From Marinobacter sp. (lineage in GTDB: Bacteria > Pseudomonadota > Gammaproteobacteria > Pseudomonadales > Oleiphilaceae): a stretch of 37,335 nt of DNA. The translations under genes and the position numbers were made by a program. The notes under the pieces are model-generated. The model had not been told where the DNA came from. It ran no database searches and worked only from the letters and a program-made list of their open reading frames with translations. Shown one piece after another: positions 1 to 7,382 of the stretch (positions are counted from its first letter, which is position 1; each line of letters starts with the position of its first letter). The DNA lies in NCBI GenBank assembly GCA_022014155.1, contig JAKLLS010000021.1:1-37335 (forward strand), written 5' to 3'.

Positions 1-258
1 CCGTTTACCGAACTTGCGGGCGCGGGCGCACATGTCGTTTTCGCTGTCGTCCATGTTCAGGGGCAGGCCCACCACTACCAGGTCCGGCTTCCATTCACCC
101 AGCAAGTCGCCGATGGCATCCCAGTCAGGAATGCCGTCCCGGGCCGGCAACAGGGTCAGGGGCTGGCCGGTGCCCAGTAGCTGCTGGCCGGTGGCCACAC
201 CGATACGGCGGGTGCCAAAATCAAACGCCATAACCCGGCGGTTACCTGCCTCAGGCAT
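1..258 (-). CDS. ruvX: Putative pre-16S rRNA nuclease / Holliday junction resolvase-like RuvX (YqgF), 3' part outside window
   Basis: This is the N-terminal 86 codons of a YqgF/RuvX-family RNase H-fold nuclease; the gene runs off the left edge. The visible protein begins MPEAGNRRVMAFDFGTRRIG. The AFDFGTRRIGVATG strand carries the first acidic catalytic Asp of the RNase H fold, and it is followed by a VVVGLPLNMD segment typical of the family. In E. coli, YqgF is implicated in maturing the 5' end of 16S rRNA. The ATG at 258 overlaps the yqgE stop by 8 bases (ATGCCTGA), so the genes are translationally coupled. yqgE-ruvX adjacency is conserved in gammaproteobacteria. The family call is secure; the C-terminal part cannot be judged. 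Confidence 0.9.
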   Translation of the reverse strand, partial: MPEAGNRRVMAFDFGTRRIGVATGQQLLGTGQPLTLLPARDGIPDWDAIGDLLGEWKPDLVVVGLPLNMDDSENDMCARARKFGKR

Positions 259-817
259 GGCCGATGGACTCGCTCAACTGGTTCAAGTCAATGCCGATCA
301 GCTTCAACACAGCCTCGTACCGCTTGTCCCAGGGGGTATGGAACAGGATGTCGGTGTTGGCCGGACAGGTCAGCCAGGAGTTACTGCCCAGCTCGCTTTC
401 CAACTGGCCCTCTCCCCAGCCGGCATACCCCAGCGCCACCAGGAATGCGTCCGGGCCCTCCTCACAACCGATGCCTTCCAGGATATCCCGGGACGTGGTG
501 AGCATGACATCATCGGTCACCTGCGCCGTGTTGTGCCAGGTGGTGCCGGGTGAATGCAGAACAAAGCCCCGTTCGGGCTGCACCGGGCCGCCACTGAACA
601 CCGGCAGGTCCAGTTCACCGCCCTCCATATCCAGCTGCTCGAGGATTTCCCCCAGGTGAATGTCCAGGGGGTGGTTGATCATCAGCCCCAGGGCACCGTC
701 GTCGGAATGCTCGCACAGGTAGATCACCGCTCCGTGAAAACGCGGATCATCAAGGTAGGGAGAGGCCACCAGGAAGTGGTGCCGCAAACTGTTGGGAGAA
801 TGTTTTGATGCCGTCAT
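251..817 (-). CDS. yqgE: YqgE/AlgH family protein
   Basis: A 188-residue protein, the normal length for the YqgE/AlgH (DUF179) family. It opens with the family signature: HHFLVASPYLDDPRF followed by GAVIYLCEHSDDGALGLMIN. Later it has VFSGGPVQPERGFVLHS and the LGYAGWGEGQLESEL block. No catalytic site is known for this family. AlgH in Pseudomonas was named for an effect on alginate expression, but the biochemical role is unsettled. There is no signal peptide or membrane segment, so it is probably cytoplasmic. Its ATG overlaps the tonB stop in a 4-base ATGA junction, and its own end overlaps ruvX, so tonB-yqgE-ruvX reads as one unit. Confidence 0.93.
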   Translation of the reverse strand: MTASKHSPNSLRHHFLVASPYLDDPRFHGAVIYLCEHSDDGALGLMINHPLDIHLGEILEQLDMEGGELDLPVFSGGPVQPERGFVLHSPGTTWHNTAQVTDDVMLTTSRDILEGIGCEEGPDAFLVALGYAGWGEGQLESELGSNSWLTCPANTDILFHTPWDKRYEAVLKLIGIDLNQLSESIGHA

Positions 818-1680
818 CCCGATGTCAGCCCCCGACGCTGGAAAGACCAGGTTCGAATGATTTCAAGTTCGTCGACTTCCTCTTTCATGCCTTCCGGAAA
901 CGGCGCGAATGGTGCGGCCATGCGCACGATACGGATGGCGGCATCATCCAGCACGGTGCTGCCGGAGGATTGCAGAATGGCGACTTCTTTGATTGTGCCA
1001 TCCTTTTTCAGAGAAACCAGCATTCTCAGTGTGCCATAGATACCGGCTCGCCGCGCCTCTGTTGGGTAGTTGATATTGCCAACCCGCGTCACCTTGGTGA
1101 TCCAGTTCTGCACGTACCAGGCGTTACTTGAGCGCAGCGTCGATGCCGCCGTCACTCTCATGATGCGGGGCTTTTTGGCATAGGCCTGGCGCTGGGCATC
1201 AAACCGGGCTTCAAGGCTGGCGATTTCCAGGCTGCGCTCCATCAGACTCTTTTTCTTACGCACCGGCAGCGGCTCTTCCGTCGGTTCCACCGCGTCTTCC
1301 GGCTCCCGGACCTGGCGGACCGACGCCGCTTCGGTCTTGACCGCTTCGCGATCCTGCTGTTTCACCGGCTCGGTCCGCGACGGCGGTTCCGGCTGCACTT
1401 CGGCAATCTTCGGCTGGCTGACCTCTGTCGGCTGCGGCGAGGTCAGCTCGCGGACCTCTTCTTTGGAACCGCTGCCCTGCTGACTGGTCTGTGCCAGGAA
1501 GTCGGCCTCGTCCGGATCGGTTTCATCGTCAAACTGCGACAGGGTAATTTCCATGGTTTGCGCGGATGAACGCGGTGGTTCCGGCGCAAAGGTAATCCCC
1601 AGCACAATCACCGCATGCACGGCGAGCGCCATGAACAGGGTAAAGGAAAACCGGTCGAAATCACTTACCTGCGCTGCCAT
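814..1680 (-). CDS. tonB: TonB-family energy transducer (TonB3-like)
   Basis: A 288-residue TonB-like protein. One N-terminal membrane anchor lies at about residues 12-31. A long Pro/Glu/Lys-rich periplasmic linker follows (about 32-150), then a helical stretch. A C-terminal TonB domain (about 195-288) contains INYPTEARRAGIYGTLRMLV and VLDDAAIRIVRMAAPFAPFP. TonB proteins carry proton-motive energy from ExbBD to outer-membrane receptors. No exbB or exbD is adjacent. The position between gshB and yqgE, divergent from pilG, matches P. aeruginosa tonB3 (PA0406), which is reported to affect twitching motility and pilus assembly. A link to type IV pili rather than iron is therefore plausible, but it is inferred from synteny. 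Confidence 0.88.
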   Translation of the reverse strand: MAAQVSDFDRFSFTLFMALAVHAVIVLGITFAPEPPRSSAQTMEITLSQFDDETDPDEADFLAQTSQQGSGSKEEVRELTSPQPTEVSQPKIAEVQPEPPSRTEPVKQQDREAVKTEAASVRQVREPEDAVEPTEEPLPVRKKKSLMERSLEIASLEARFDAQRQAYAKKPRIMRVTAASTLRSSNAWYVQNWITKVTRVGNINYPTEARRAGIYGTLRMLVSLKKDGTIKEVAILQSSGSTVLDDAAIRIVRMAAPFAPFPEGMKEEVDELEIIRTWSFQRRGLTSG

Positions 1681-1682
1681 TG

Positions 1683-2630
1683 CTACTTCAACCGCTTCTC
1701 GATGGCATCCATCAGTTGCCCGGAAATATCAATACCAAACGCCGCATCCAGTTCACGAATGCAGGTGGGGCTGGTGACGTTGATTTCGGTAAGGTAGTCA
1801 CCGATCACATCGAGCCCGACAAAGATCAGACCTTTCTCTTTGATTACCGGCGCTACCCGTTCACAGATCTCCCGATCACGATCGGTCAGTTCACGACCTT
1901 CTCCGCGACCACCGGCGGCAAGATTGCCCCGGTTTTCACCGTGGGACGGGATCCGCGCCAGCGCGTAAGGTATCGGTTCGCCGTCTATCAGCAGGATGCG
2001 CTTGTCACCGTCGCTGATCTGGGGAATGAATTTCTGGGCCATGGCCTGGTGGGCTCCATGGTTGGTGAGGGTTTCGATAATCACGCCCAGATTGGCGTCG
2101 TTTTCCTTGACCCGGAAAATGGAGCGACCACCCATGCCATCCACCGGCTTCATGATAATGTCACCGTGTTCGGCATAAAACTCACGGAAGCGGGTGGACG
2201 ACCGGGTCACAATCAGCGGTGGTGTCAGGTCTTCAAACTGTGTCGCGAACAGCTTCTCGTTACAGTCCCTGAGGGTGGACGGCGGATTCACCACCAGCGC
2301 CCCCTGCTGCTCAGCCGCATCGAGAATGTAAGTGGCCATCAGGAATTCCCTGTCCACCGGCGGATCCTGACGCATCAGGATGACATCCAGGTCGCCCAGC
2401 GCACGATCCTGGGAGGCACCGAAGGCATACCAGTTCTCCGGGTCCATGTGTACCGTCAGGTCACGGGTATGCGCTCTTGCCTGGCCACCTTTCAGGTACA
2501 TGTCCGGGAGCTCCATGTACTCAAGCTGCCAGCCACGTTTCTGTGCCGCCAGCAACATGGCCAGTGAACTGTCTTTCTTGAAGTGGATCTTTTCGATGGG
2601 GTCCATCACGATCCCGAGTCGGACTGTCAT
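1683..2630 (-). CDS. gshB: Glutathione synthetase
   Basis: A 315-residue ATP-grasp ligase that joins gamma-glutamylcysteine and glycine to make glutathione. Family landmarks include the N-terminal MTVRLGIVMDPIEKIHFKKD, the KPVDGMGGRSIFRV ATP-binding loop, and the C-terminal EINVTSPTCIRELD. The length is standard. The ATG at 2630 follows a GAGG ribosome-binding site about 6 bases upstream on the minus strand. It is the first gene of a minus-strand run (gshB-tonB-yqgE-ruvX), with only 2 bases between its stop and tonB. It is divergent from pilG across 294 bases. Function is confident. Confidence 0.96.
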   Translation of the reverse strand: MTVRLGIVMDPIEKIHFKKDSSLAMLLAAQKRGWQLEYMELPDMYLKGGQARAHTRDLTVHMDPENWYAFGASQDRALGDLDVILMRQDPPVDREFLMATYILDAAEQQGALVVNPPSTLRDCNEKLFATQFEDLTPPLIVTRSSTRFREFYAEHGDIIMKPVDGMGGRSIFRVKENDANLGVIIETLTNHGAHQAMAQKFIPQISDGDKRILLIDGEPIPYALARIPSHGENRGNLAAGGRGEGRELTDRDREICERVAPVIKEKGLIFVGLDVIGDYLTEINVTSPTCIRELDAAFGIDISGQLMDAIEKRLK

Positions 2631-2828
2631 AATGCCTCTTGAGCTCCAGGGTTAAAAACACGAACCGGTCAGCAGAGCGAAGGATAGATTAAGTGCTATG
2701 CTGAGAACACTGATGGTATTGTACCCGAGCTTTTAATGCATCCGCAGAAATCCGGGGTGTATAACGTGACATTGCCGGCAGAAGTACATTTGGTCACAAA
2801 GTTATGCTTTTTATCCGACCATCGATCC

Positions 2829-2853
2829 TCTATAAATAAGCGGGATTTATAGA
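2829..2853. promoter_or_regulatory. AT-rich perfect inverted repeat upstream of pilG
   Basis: The arms TCTATAAAT and ATTTATAGA are exact reverse complements of 9 bases, separated by a 7-base spacer. The dyad lies 72-96 bases before the pilG ATG in the 294-base gap between divergent gshB and the Chp operon. The left arm contains TATAAAT, which could serve as a -10 element, although I find no good -35 at the right distance. It could be an operator for the Chp operon or a leader hairpin. The rest of the gap (2631-2828 and 2854-2924) shows no convincing promoter match on either strand and no ORF. Confidence 0.35.
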
Positions 2854-2924
2854 AGAACCCCGAGGTTTGTGTTAAAACCCCCGTTTAAAATAACGACAGT
2901 CGCAGAGCGCAAGGCAGTTGGACA

Positions 2925-3317
2925 ATGGATGACAACTTCGAGAATCTGAAGATTATGGTGATCGACGACAGCAAAACCATCCGTCGCACCGCAGAAACCC
3001 TTCTGAAAAAGGTTGGTTGTGAGGTCATCACCGCAACTGACGGCTTTGATGCTCTGGCGAAAATCGCCGATTCCCAGCCGGACATCATTTTTGTCGATAT
3101 CATGATGCCGCGCCTGGACGGATATCAGACCTGCGCACTGATCAAGAACAATTCCTCTTTCAAAAAGACGCCGGTCATCATGCTCTCCAGCAAGGACGGT
3201 CTGTTTGACAAGGCCAAGGGCCGCATTGTCGGTTCTGATCAGTATCTGACCAAACCGTTCAGCAAGGACGAGCTGCTCAACACCATCCGCCAATACGTAC
3301 CCCAGGCGGAACAGTAA
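2925..3317 (+). CDS. pilG: Type IV pilus response regulator PilG (single REC domain)
   Basis: A 130-residue stand-alone CheY-like receiver. Acidic-pocket residues are at VIDDS (D14, D15). The phosphoacceptor is D58 in FVDIMMPRLDGY, and the conserved Lys is K110 in YLTKPF. There is no output domain. In P. aeruginosa, PilG is phosphorylated by ChpA, promotes pilus extension with PilB, and feeds into cAMP signalling. It is the first gene of the pil-chp operon and is followed 32 bases later by pilH. The residue pattern and position distinguish it from PilH. Function is confident by family and synteny. Confidence 0.95.
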   Translation: MDDNFENLKIMVIDDSKTIRRTAETLLKKVGCEVITATDGFDALAKIADSQPDIIFVDIMMPRLDGYQTCALIKNNSSFKKTPVIMLSSKDGLFDKAKGRIVGSDQYLTKPFSKDELLNTIRQYVPQAEQ

Positions 3318-3349
3318 ATCTGCCGAAGTATCGAACTATTGAGGAAACC

Positions 3350-3712
3350 ATGGCCCGCATTCTGATTGTTGATGACTCCCCCACCGAGGTGAAGAAAATC
3401 TCAAGCATTCTGGAAAAGCACCGGCACGAAGTACTGACTGCTGATAACGGTGCTGACGGCGTGGCAAAGGCCCGCGCCGAGACTCCGGATCTGGTTCTGA
3501 TGGACGTGGTCATGCCGGGCCTGAATGGCTTTCAGGCCACCCGACAGCTGACCCGCGCACCGGAAACCGCCTCCATCCCCGTGGTGATCGTGACCACCAA
3601 GGACCAGGAGACCGACCGTGTCTGGGGCACCCGCCAGGGCGCCAAAGGCTACCTGGTCAAGCCTGTCAACGAAGATGACCTGATCAAAACAATCAACAGT
3701 CTGATTGCCTGA
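3350..3712 (+). CDS. pilH: Twitching motility response regulator PilH (single REC domain)
   Basis: A 120-residue CheY-like receiver. It has ILIVDDSPTE (D8, D9), phosphoacceptor D52 in LVLMDVVMPGLNGF, and K104 in YLVKPVNE. In Pseudomonas, PilH acts as the second receiver of the Chp system. It is associated with pilus retraction or serves as a phosphate sink that opposes PilG. An AGGA-like ribosome-binding site (TTGAGGAAACC) directly precedes the ATG. It is co-directional with pilG (32-base gap) and pilI (20-base gap). Confidence 0.95.
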   Translation: MARILIVDDSPTEVKKISSILEKHRHEVLTADNGADGVAKARAETPDLVLMDVVMPGLNGFQATRQLTRAPETASIPVVIVTTKDQETDRVWGTRQGAKGYLVKPVNEDDLIKTINSLIA

Positions 3713-3732
3713 TCCCCAACCGTGGAGTGCCC

Positions 3733-4278
3733 ATGTCCGCCAAGGCCGCCCCTTTTGCCGTTCTGACGGATATCGCCCAGCGCAGCCGGTCCATGGCGGC
3801 CGGCCTGCCGGAGCAACAGGAAGCCGTTGAACTCTGGAATGGCATCGGCTTTGTTCTGGCGGGCGAACGCTATGTGGCGCCCATGGGTGAGGTTACCGAA
3901 ATCCTCCATGTTCCCCGGTTTACACACATTCCGGGGGTCAAGCCGTTCATGATGGGTGCAGCCAACGTTCGTGGCCGCCTACTTCCCCTTGTCGATCTCG
4001 CGGGTTTCTTTGATGTATCCCGCTCATCCCGCAGTCAGCGTGAGCGCCGGGTCCTGGTGGTGGAACAGGGTGACGTGTTCAGCGGCCTGGTGGTCGACAG
4101 CGTGTCCGGTATGCAGTACTTCGCGCGGGACAACTTCGTGGCCTCGCCCGGAGAAGTGCCGCCGAGCGTTCGACCGTTTGTGAATGGCGGTTACGAACGA
4201 AATGAAGAAGTCTGGAAAGTGTTCTCCGCCGCCGACCTGGTGGAAGACGAGCGTTTTCTGGACGTTGCGCAGTGGTAA
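3733..4278 (+). CDS. pilI: Chemotaxis coupling protein PilI (CheW domain)
   Basis: A 181-residue CheW-like adaptor expected to couple the receptor PilJ to the kinase ChpA. The CheW fold is visible from about residue 33 (GIGFVLAGERYVAPMGEVTEI) through the GAANVRGRLLPLVDL segment and VLVVEQGDVFSGLVVDSV. I chose ATG 3733 rather than the in-frame GTG at 3727. The GGAG ribosome-binding site (3724-3727) would overlap the GTG but sits 5 bases before the ATG. It lies between pilH and pilJ in the canonical order. It is probably a cytoplasmic component of polar chemosensory arrays. Confidence 0.93.
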   Translation: MSAKAAPFAVLTDIAQRSRSMAAGLPEQQEAVELWNGIGFVLAGERYVAPMGEVTEILHVPRFTHIPGVKPFMMGAANVRGRLLPLVDLAGFFDVSRSSRSQRERRVLVVEQGDVFSGLVVDSVSGMQYFARDNFVASPGEVPPSVRPFVNGGYERNEEVWKVFSAADLVEDERFLDVAQW

Positions 4279-4368
4279 GGATGATGACAATGGCAGGAGC
4301 ATCATCCCTGCTACCCAAGCACGCAGAAGCAAACTTGCCAATATAATGAAAAGGCCGGGAGCCAGAAG

Positions 4369-6444
4369 ATGAAAAACAGAGCCGGAAGATTCAGTATGGG
4401 ACAGGGAGGCAATAAACTCGTTGCCGGCCTGATTGCCGCACTGATTGCACTCACTGTCCTGCTTGTTGTGGTCCTGTTCATAATCAACAATGACAGCCAG
4501 AACGACCAGGAATACATCGCCCACGCCTCCGAGCTGCGGGTACTGTCACAGGAAATCGCAAAGAACGCGACGGAGGCCGCCGGCGGTACCGCCGAAGCCT
4601 TCGACCAACTGCGTCGCTCCCGTGATGAGTTCCAGCAACTGTGGTCCTATGTGGTTGATGGTAACCCCGAAACCGGTCTGCCGCCCAGTGAGATTGCCCG
4701 GCAAAGCAGTGTACAGGCCAAGTGGGATGCGGTGCGTGAAAACGCCGACAGCATCCTCTCCACCCGGGATGCGGTGCTTGGTCTCCACGAAGTGGCCCGG
4801 ACTCTGAACGAAACCATTCCGCAGCTGCAGGTGGAGTACGATGACATCGTACAGATCCTGCTGGACAACAACGCACCGGCGGAACAGGTGGCTCTGGCAC
4901 AACGCCAGTCCCTGTTGGCGGAGCGTATTGTGCGCTCGGTAAACAACGTACTCTCCGGTGACGAAGATGCGGTTATCGCTGCCGACCGCTTCGGTCGTGA
5001 CGCCAGTCTCTTCGGCCGGGTTCTTGAAGGCCAGATGAACGGCAACCCCGCCATGGGCATCTCCCGGGTGGATGACGAAGACGCCATCTACGGCCTGGAG
5101 GCCGTTGGTGAACTGTTTGAGTTCGTTTCCCAGAACGTAGACGCGATCCTTGAAGCTTCTCCCGACCTCTTCAAGGTACGTACCGCGGCCTCTGATATCT
5201 TCCAGAACTCCCAGATCCTGCTGGACGACATTTCCGTCATGGCAGACCAGTTTACCGGGCAGGCCGGCTCCCGCCTGATCAGCCCAACCCTGGCCTTCAT
5301 CATCCTGGCCGCCATGGTCGGCATTGTAGTCCTGATCGGTGTCGTGCTCTACCGCGAAGCCCAGGAACGGATTTCGACCACCCAGGAGCAGAATGAACAG
5401 AACCAGAATGCGATCCTGCGACTGCTGGACGAACTCGCCGATCTGGCGGATGGTGACCTGACCACGGAGGCCACGGTCACCGAGGACTTTACCGGTGCCA
5501 TCGCCGACTCCATCAACTACGCGATCGACCAGATGCGCGGGCTGGTACAGGCCATTCGTGGCACGGCGGTTCGGGTTGCCTCGGCATCCCAGGAAACCCA
5601 GGCCACGGCCATGCACCTGGCGGATGCTTCCGAGCACCAGGCCCAGGAAATTGCCGGCGCCTCTGCAGCGGTGAACGAGATGGCGGTGTCCATCGACCAG
5701 GTATCTTCGAACGCTGCAGAATCCTCCGCGGTTGCGGAGCGGTCGGTTGCGATCGCGAAGAAAGGCGCGGAAGTGGTACAGAACACCATCCGCGGCATGG
5801 ACAACATCCGTGAGCAGATCCAGGAAACCTCCAAACGGATCAAGCGTCTGGGTGAATCTTCCCAGGAAATCGGTGACATCGTATCGCTGATCAACGACAT
5901 CGCCGACCAGACCAACATCCTGTCCCTGAACGCAGCCATCCAGGCCTCCATGGCCGGTGACGCGGGCCGGGGCTTCGCGGTGGTTGCGGACGAAGTTCAG
6001 CGACTGGCGGAACGTTCCTCTGCAGCGACCAAGCAGATCGAAGCACTGGTCAAGACGATCCAGTCGGATACCAACGAAGCGGTTATCTCCATGGAGCACA
6101 CCACCGCCGAGGTGGTCCGTGGTGCCCGTCTGGCCCAGGACGCGGGTATCGCCCTCGAGGAAATCGAGAACGTATCCATGTCTCTGGCGGAACTGATCCA
6201 GAACATCTCCAACGCCGCCCGTCAGCAGTCGTCGTCTGCGGCGCACATTTCCAACACCATGAACGTTATCCAGGAAATCACCTCGCAGACTTCCTCCGGT
6301 ACCAACGCGACCGCGAAGTCGATCGGTAACCTGGCAGAAATGGCGTCCGAGCTGCGGTCTTCCGTTGCCGGCTTCACACTGCCTGAGGAAGAAGGCGCGG
6401 AGCAGCAGGAAGAGGAAGACATCGACGTCCCGGTGGTGGGCTGA
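4369..6444 (+). CDS. pilJ: Type IV pilus methyl-accepting chemoreceptor PilJ
   Basis: A 691-residue transmembrane chemoreceptor. TM1 is at about residues 17-39 and TM2 at about 305-329 (LAFIILAAMVGIVVLIGVVL). They flank a large helical periplasmic domain with the repeated PilJ-type layout. A HAMP-like linker follows (about 345-400), then an MCP signalling domain to about residue 675. The kinase-contact hairpin tip is conserved (IADQTNILSLNAAIQASMAG then GRGFAVVADEVQRLAERS). The C-terminus is acidic and I see no CheR-docking pentapeptide. PilJ feeds surface or pilin-tension signals to ChpA through PilI and ChpC. A 90-base gap after pilI holds no ORF. Very secure by sequence and context. Confidence 0.96.
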   Translation: MKNRAGRFSMGQGGNKLVAGLIAALIALTVLLVVVLFIINNDSQNDQEYIAHASELRVLSQEIAKNATEAAGGTAEAFDQLRRSRDEFQQLWSYVVDGNPETGLPPSEIARQSSVQAKWDAVRENADSILSTRDAVLGLHEVARTLNETIPQLQVEYDDIVQILLDNNAPAEQVALAQRQSLLAERIVRSVNNVLSGDEDAVIAADRFGRDASLFGRVLEGQMNGNPAMGISRVDDEDAIYGLEAVGELFEFVSQNVDAILEASPDLFKVRTAASDIFQNSQILLDDISVMADQFTGQAGSRLISPTLAFIILAAMVGIVVLIGVVLYREAQERISTTQEQNEQNQNAILRLLDELADLADGDLTTEATVTEDFTGAIADSINYAIDQMRGLVQAIRGTAVRVASASQETQATAMHLADASEHQAQEIAGASAAVNEMAVSIDQVSSNAAESSAVAERSVAIAKKGAEVVQNTIRGMDNIREQIQETSKRIKRLGESSQEIGDIVSLINDIADQTNILSLNAAIQASMAGDAGRGFAVVADEVQRLAERSSAATKQIEALVKTIQSDTNEAVISMEHTTAEVVRGARLAQDAGIALEEIENVSMSLAELIQNISNAARQQSSSAAHISNTMNVIQEITSQTSSGTNATAKSIGNLAEMASELRSSVAGFTLPEEEGAEQQEEEDIDVPVVG

Positions 6445-6471
6445 TCAACGTTCCGAGGCGACTGACGGTTT

Positions 6472-7371
6472 ATGGCTGAAACACGCGACAACCGCTCAAC
6501 TGCCGAGGGCATCTGGTCACTGCGCCGACTTCCGGAAATGGATGAGACGCAGTTCACCCAGTGGCAAACCTTACTGGAGCACCGAACCGGCATCACTCTG
6601 TCATCGGGTCGCCGGTCCTTTCTCGAGACCAATCTCGGGATACGGATGCGTGAGATCGGCTGCGACAGTTATCAGGCCTACTACGAGCAGATCGTCTACG
6701 GGCCCGATGCCATTATGGAATGGGCAACCCTGGTTGACCGCCTGACCGTTCAGGAAACCCGGTTCTTCCGGGATCCCGATGCCTTCCGGTTCGTCTCGGA
6801 CTTCGTCCTGACCCGGCCACGGGAACAGCTAAAACGGCGACCACTGGAAGCCTGGAGTGTCGGCTGCTCCAGCGGAGAAGAGCCCTACACACTGGCGATG
6901 ATTCTGAACGAATGCATGACCCAGTTGGCGCTGCCACCGCTGTTCGGGGTGACCGGATCGGACATCAGCAAGCCAGCCATCGAAAGGGCCCGCAAGGGCG
7001 TGTTCAATACCCGCAAGCTGGCGGGTGTGAACGACGATCTCAAGGCCAGGTACTTTCAGCCGGCAGAACGAAATGCCGTGGCAATGACCGAAAGTATCCG
7101 GGAACGGGTGTGTTTTACCCAATTGAACGTGCTGGACCTGAACGAAGCTCCGATGCACGGGATGAGCATTATCTTCTGCCAGAATCTGCTGATTTATTTC
7201 CGGCGCTGGCGTCGGCGGGAAATCGTGAAGCGGCTTGCAGAGAGGCTGGCGCCCGGGGGGTTGCTGGTCCTGGGCCAGGGAGAGCTGACCGACTGGCAGC
7301 CACCTGGCTTACAGAGGGTACCCTCGGAACATGTGCTGGCGTGGATCAAACGCCAGACTGACGAAGAATAA
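6472..7371 (+). CDS. pilK: Chemoreceptor glutamate methyltransferase PilK (CheR family)
   Basis: A 299-residue SAM-dependent methyltransferase of the CheR type. The N-terminal helical domain covers about residues 19-95, including VQETRFFRDPDAF. The SAM-binding domain carries WSVGCSSGEEPYTLAMIL (motif I), then FCQNLLIYF (motif IV region) and LAPGGLLVLGQGE. It is predicted to methylate glutamates of PilJ, opposing the esterase ChpB for adaptation. It sits 27 bases after pilJ and 11 bases before chpA. Family and context agree. Confidence 0.94.
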   Translation: MAETRDNRSTAEGIWSLRRLPEMDETQFTQWQTLLEHRTGITLSSGRRSFLETNLGIRMREIGCDSYQAYYEQIVYGPDAIMEWATLVDRLTVQETRFFRDPDAFRFVSDFVLTRPREQLKRRPLEAWSVGCSSGEEPYTLAMILNECMTQLALPPLFGVTGSDISKPAIERARKGVFNTRKLAGVNDDLKARYFQPAERNAVAMTESIRERVCFTQLNVLDLNEAPMHGMSIIFCQNLLIYFRRWRRREIVKRLAERLAPGGLLVLGQGELTDWQPPGLQRVPSEHVLAWIKRQTDEE

Positions 7372-7382
7372 CCGGAGTGGTT

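Noticed and set aside
1680..2567. A 295-codon plus-strand frame opposite gshB
   Set aside because: The minus strand is an unambiguous glutathione synthetase; the plus frame is its shadow.
2847..3293. A 148-codon frame antisense to pilG
   Set aside because: It covers the conserved receiver gene and contains no domain; the gshB/pilG arrangement explains the region.
4546..6246. A 566-codon open frame antisense to pilJ
   Set aside because: It lies wholly opposite a highly conserved receptor gene; its composition (Gly/Arg/Asp/Val-rich) is what GC-rich antisense frames give and it shows no recognisable domain.
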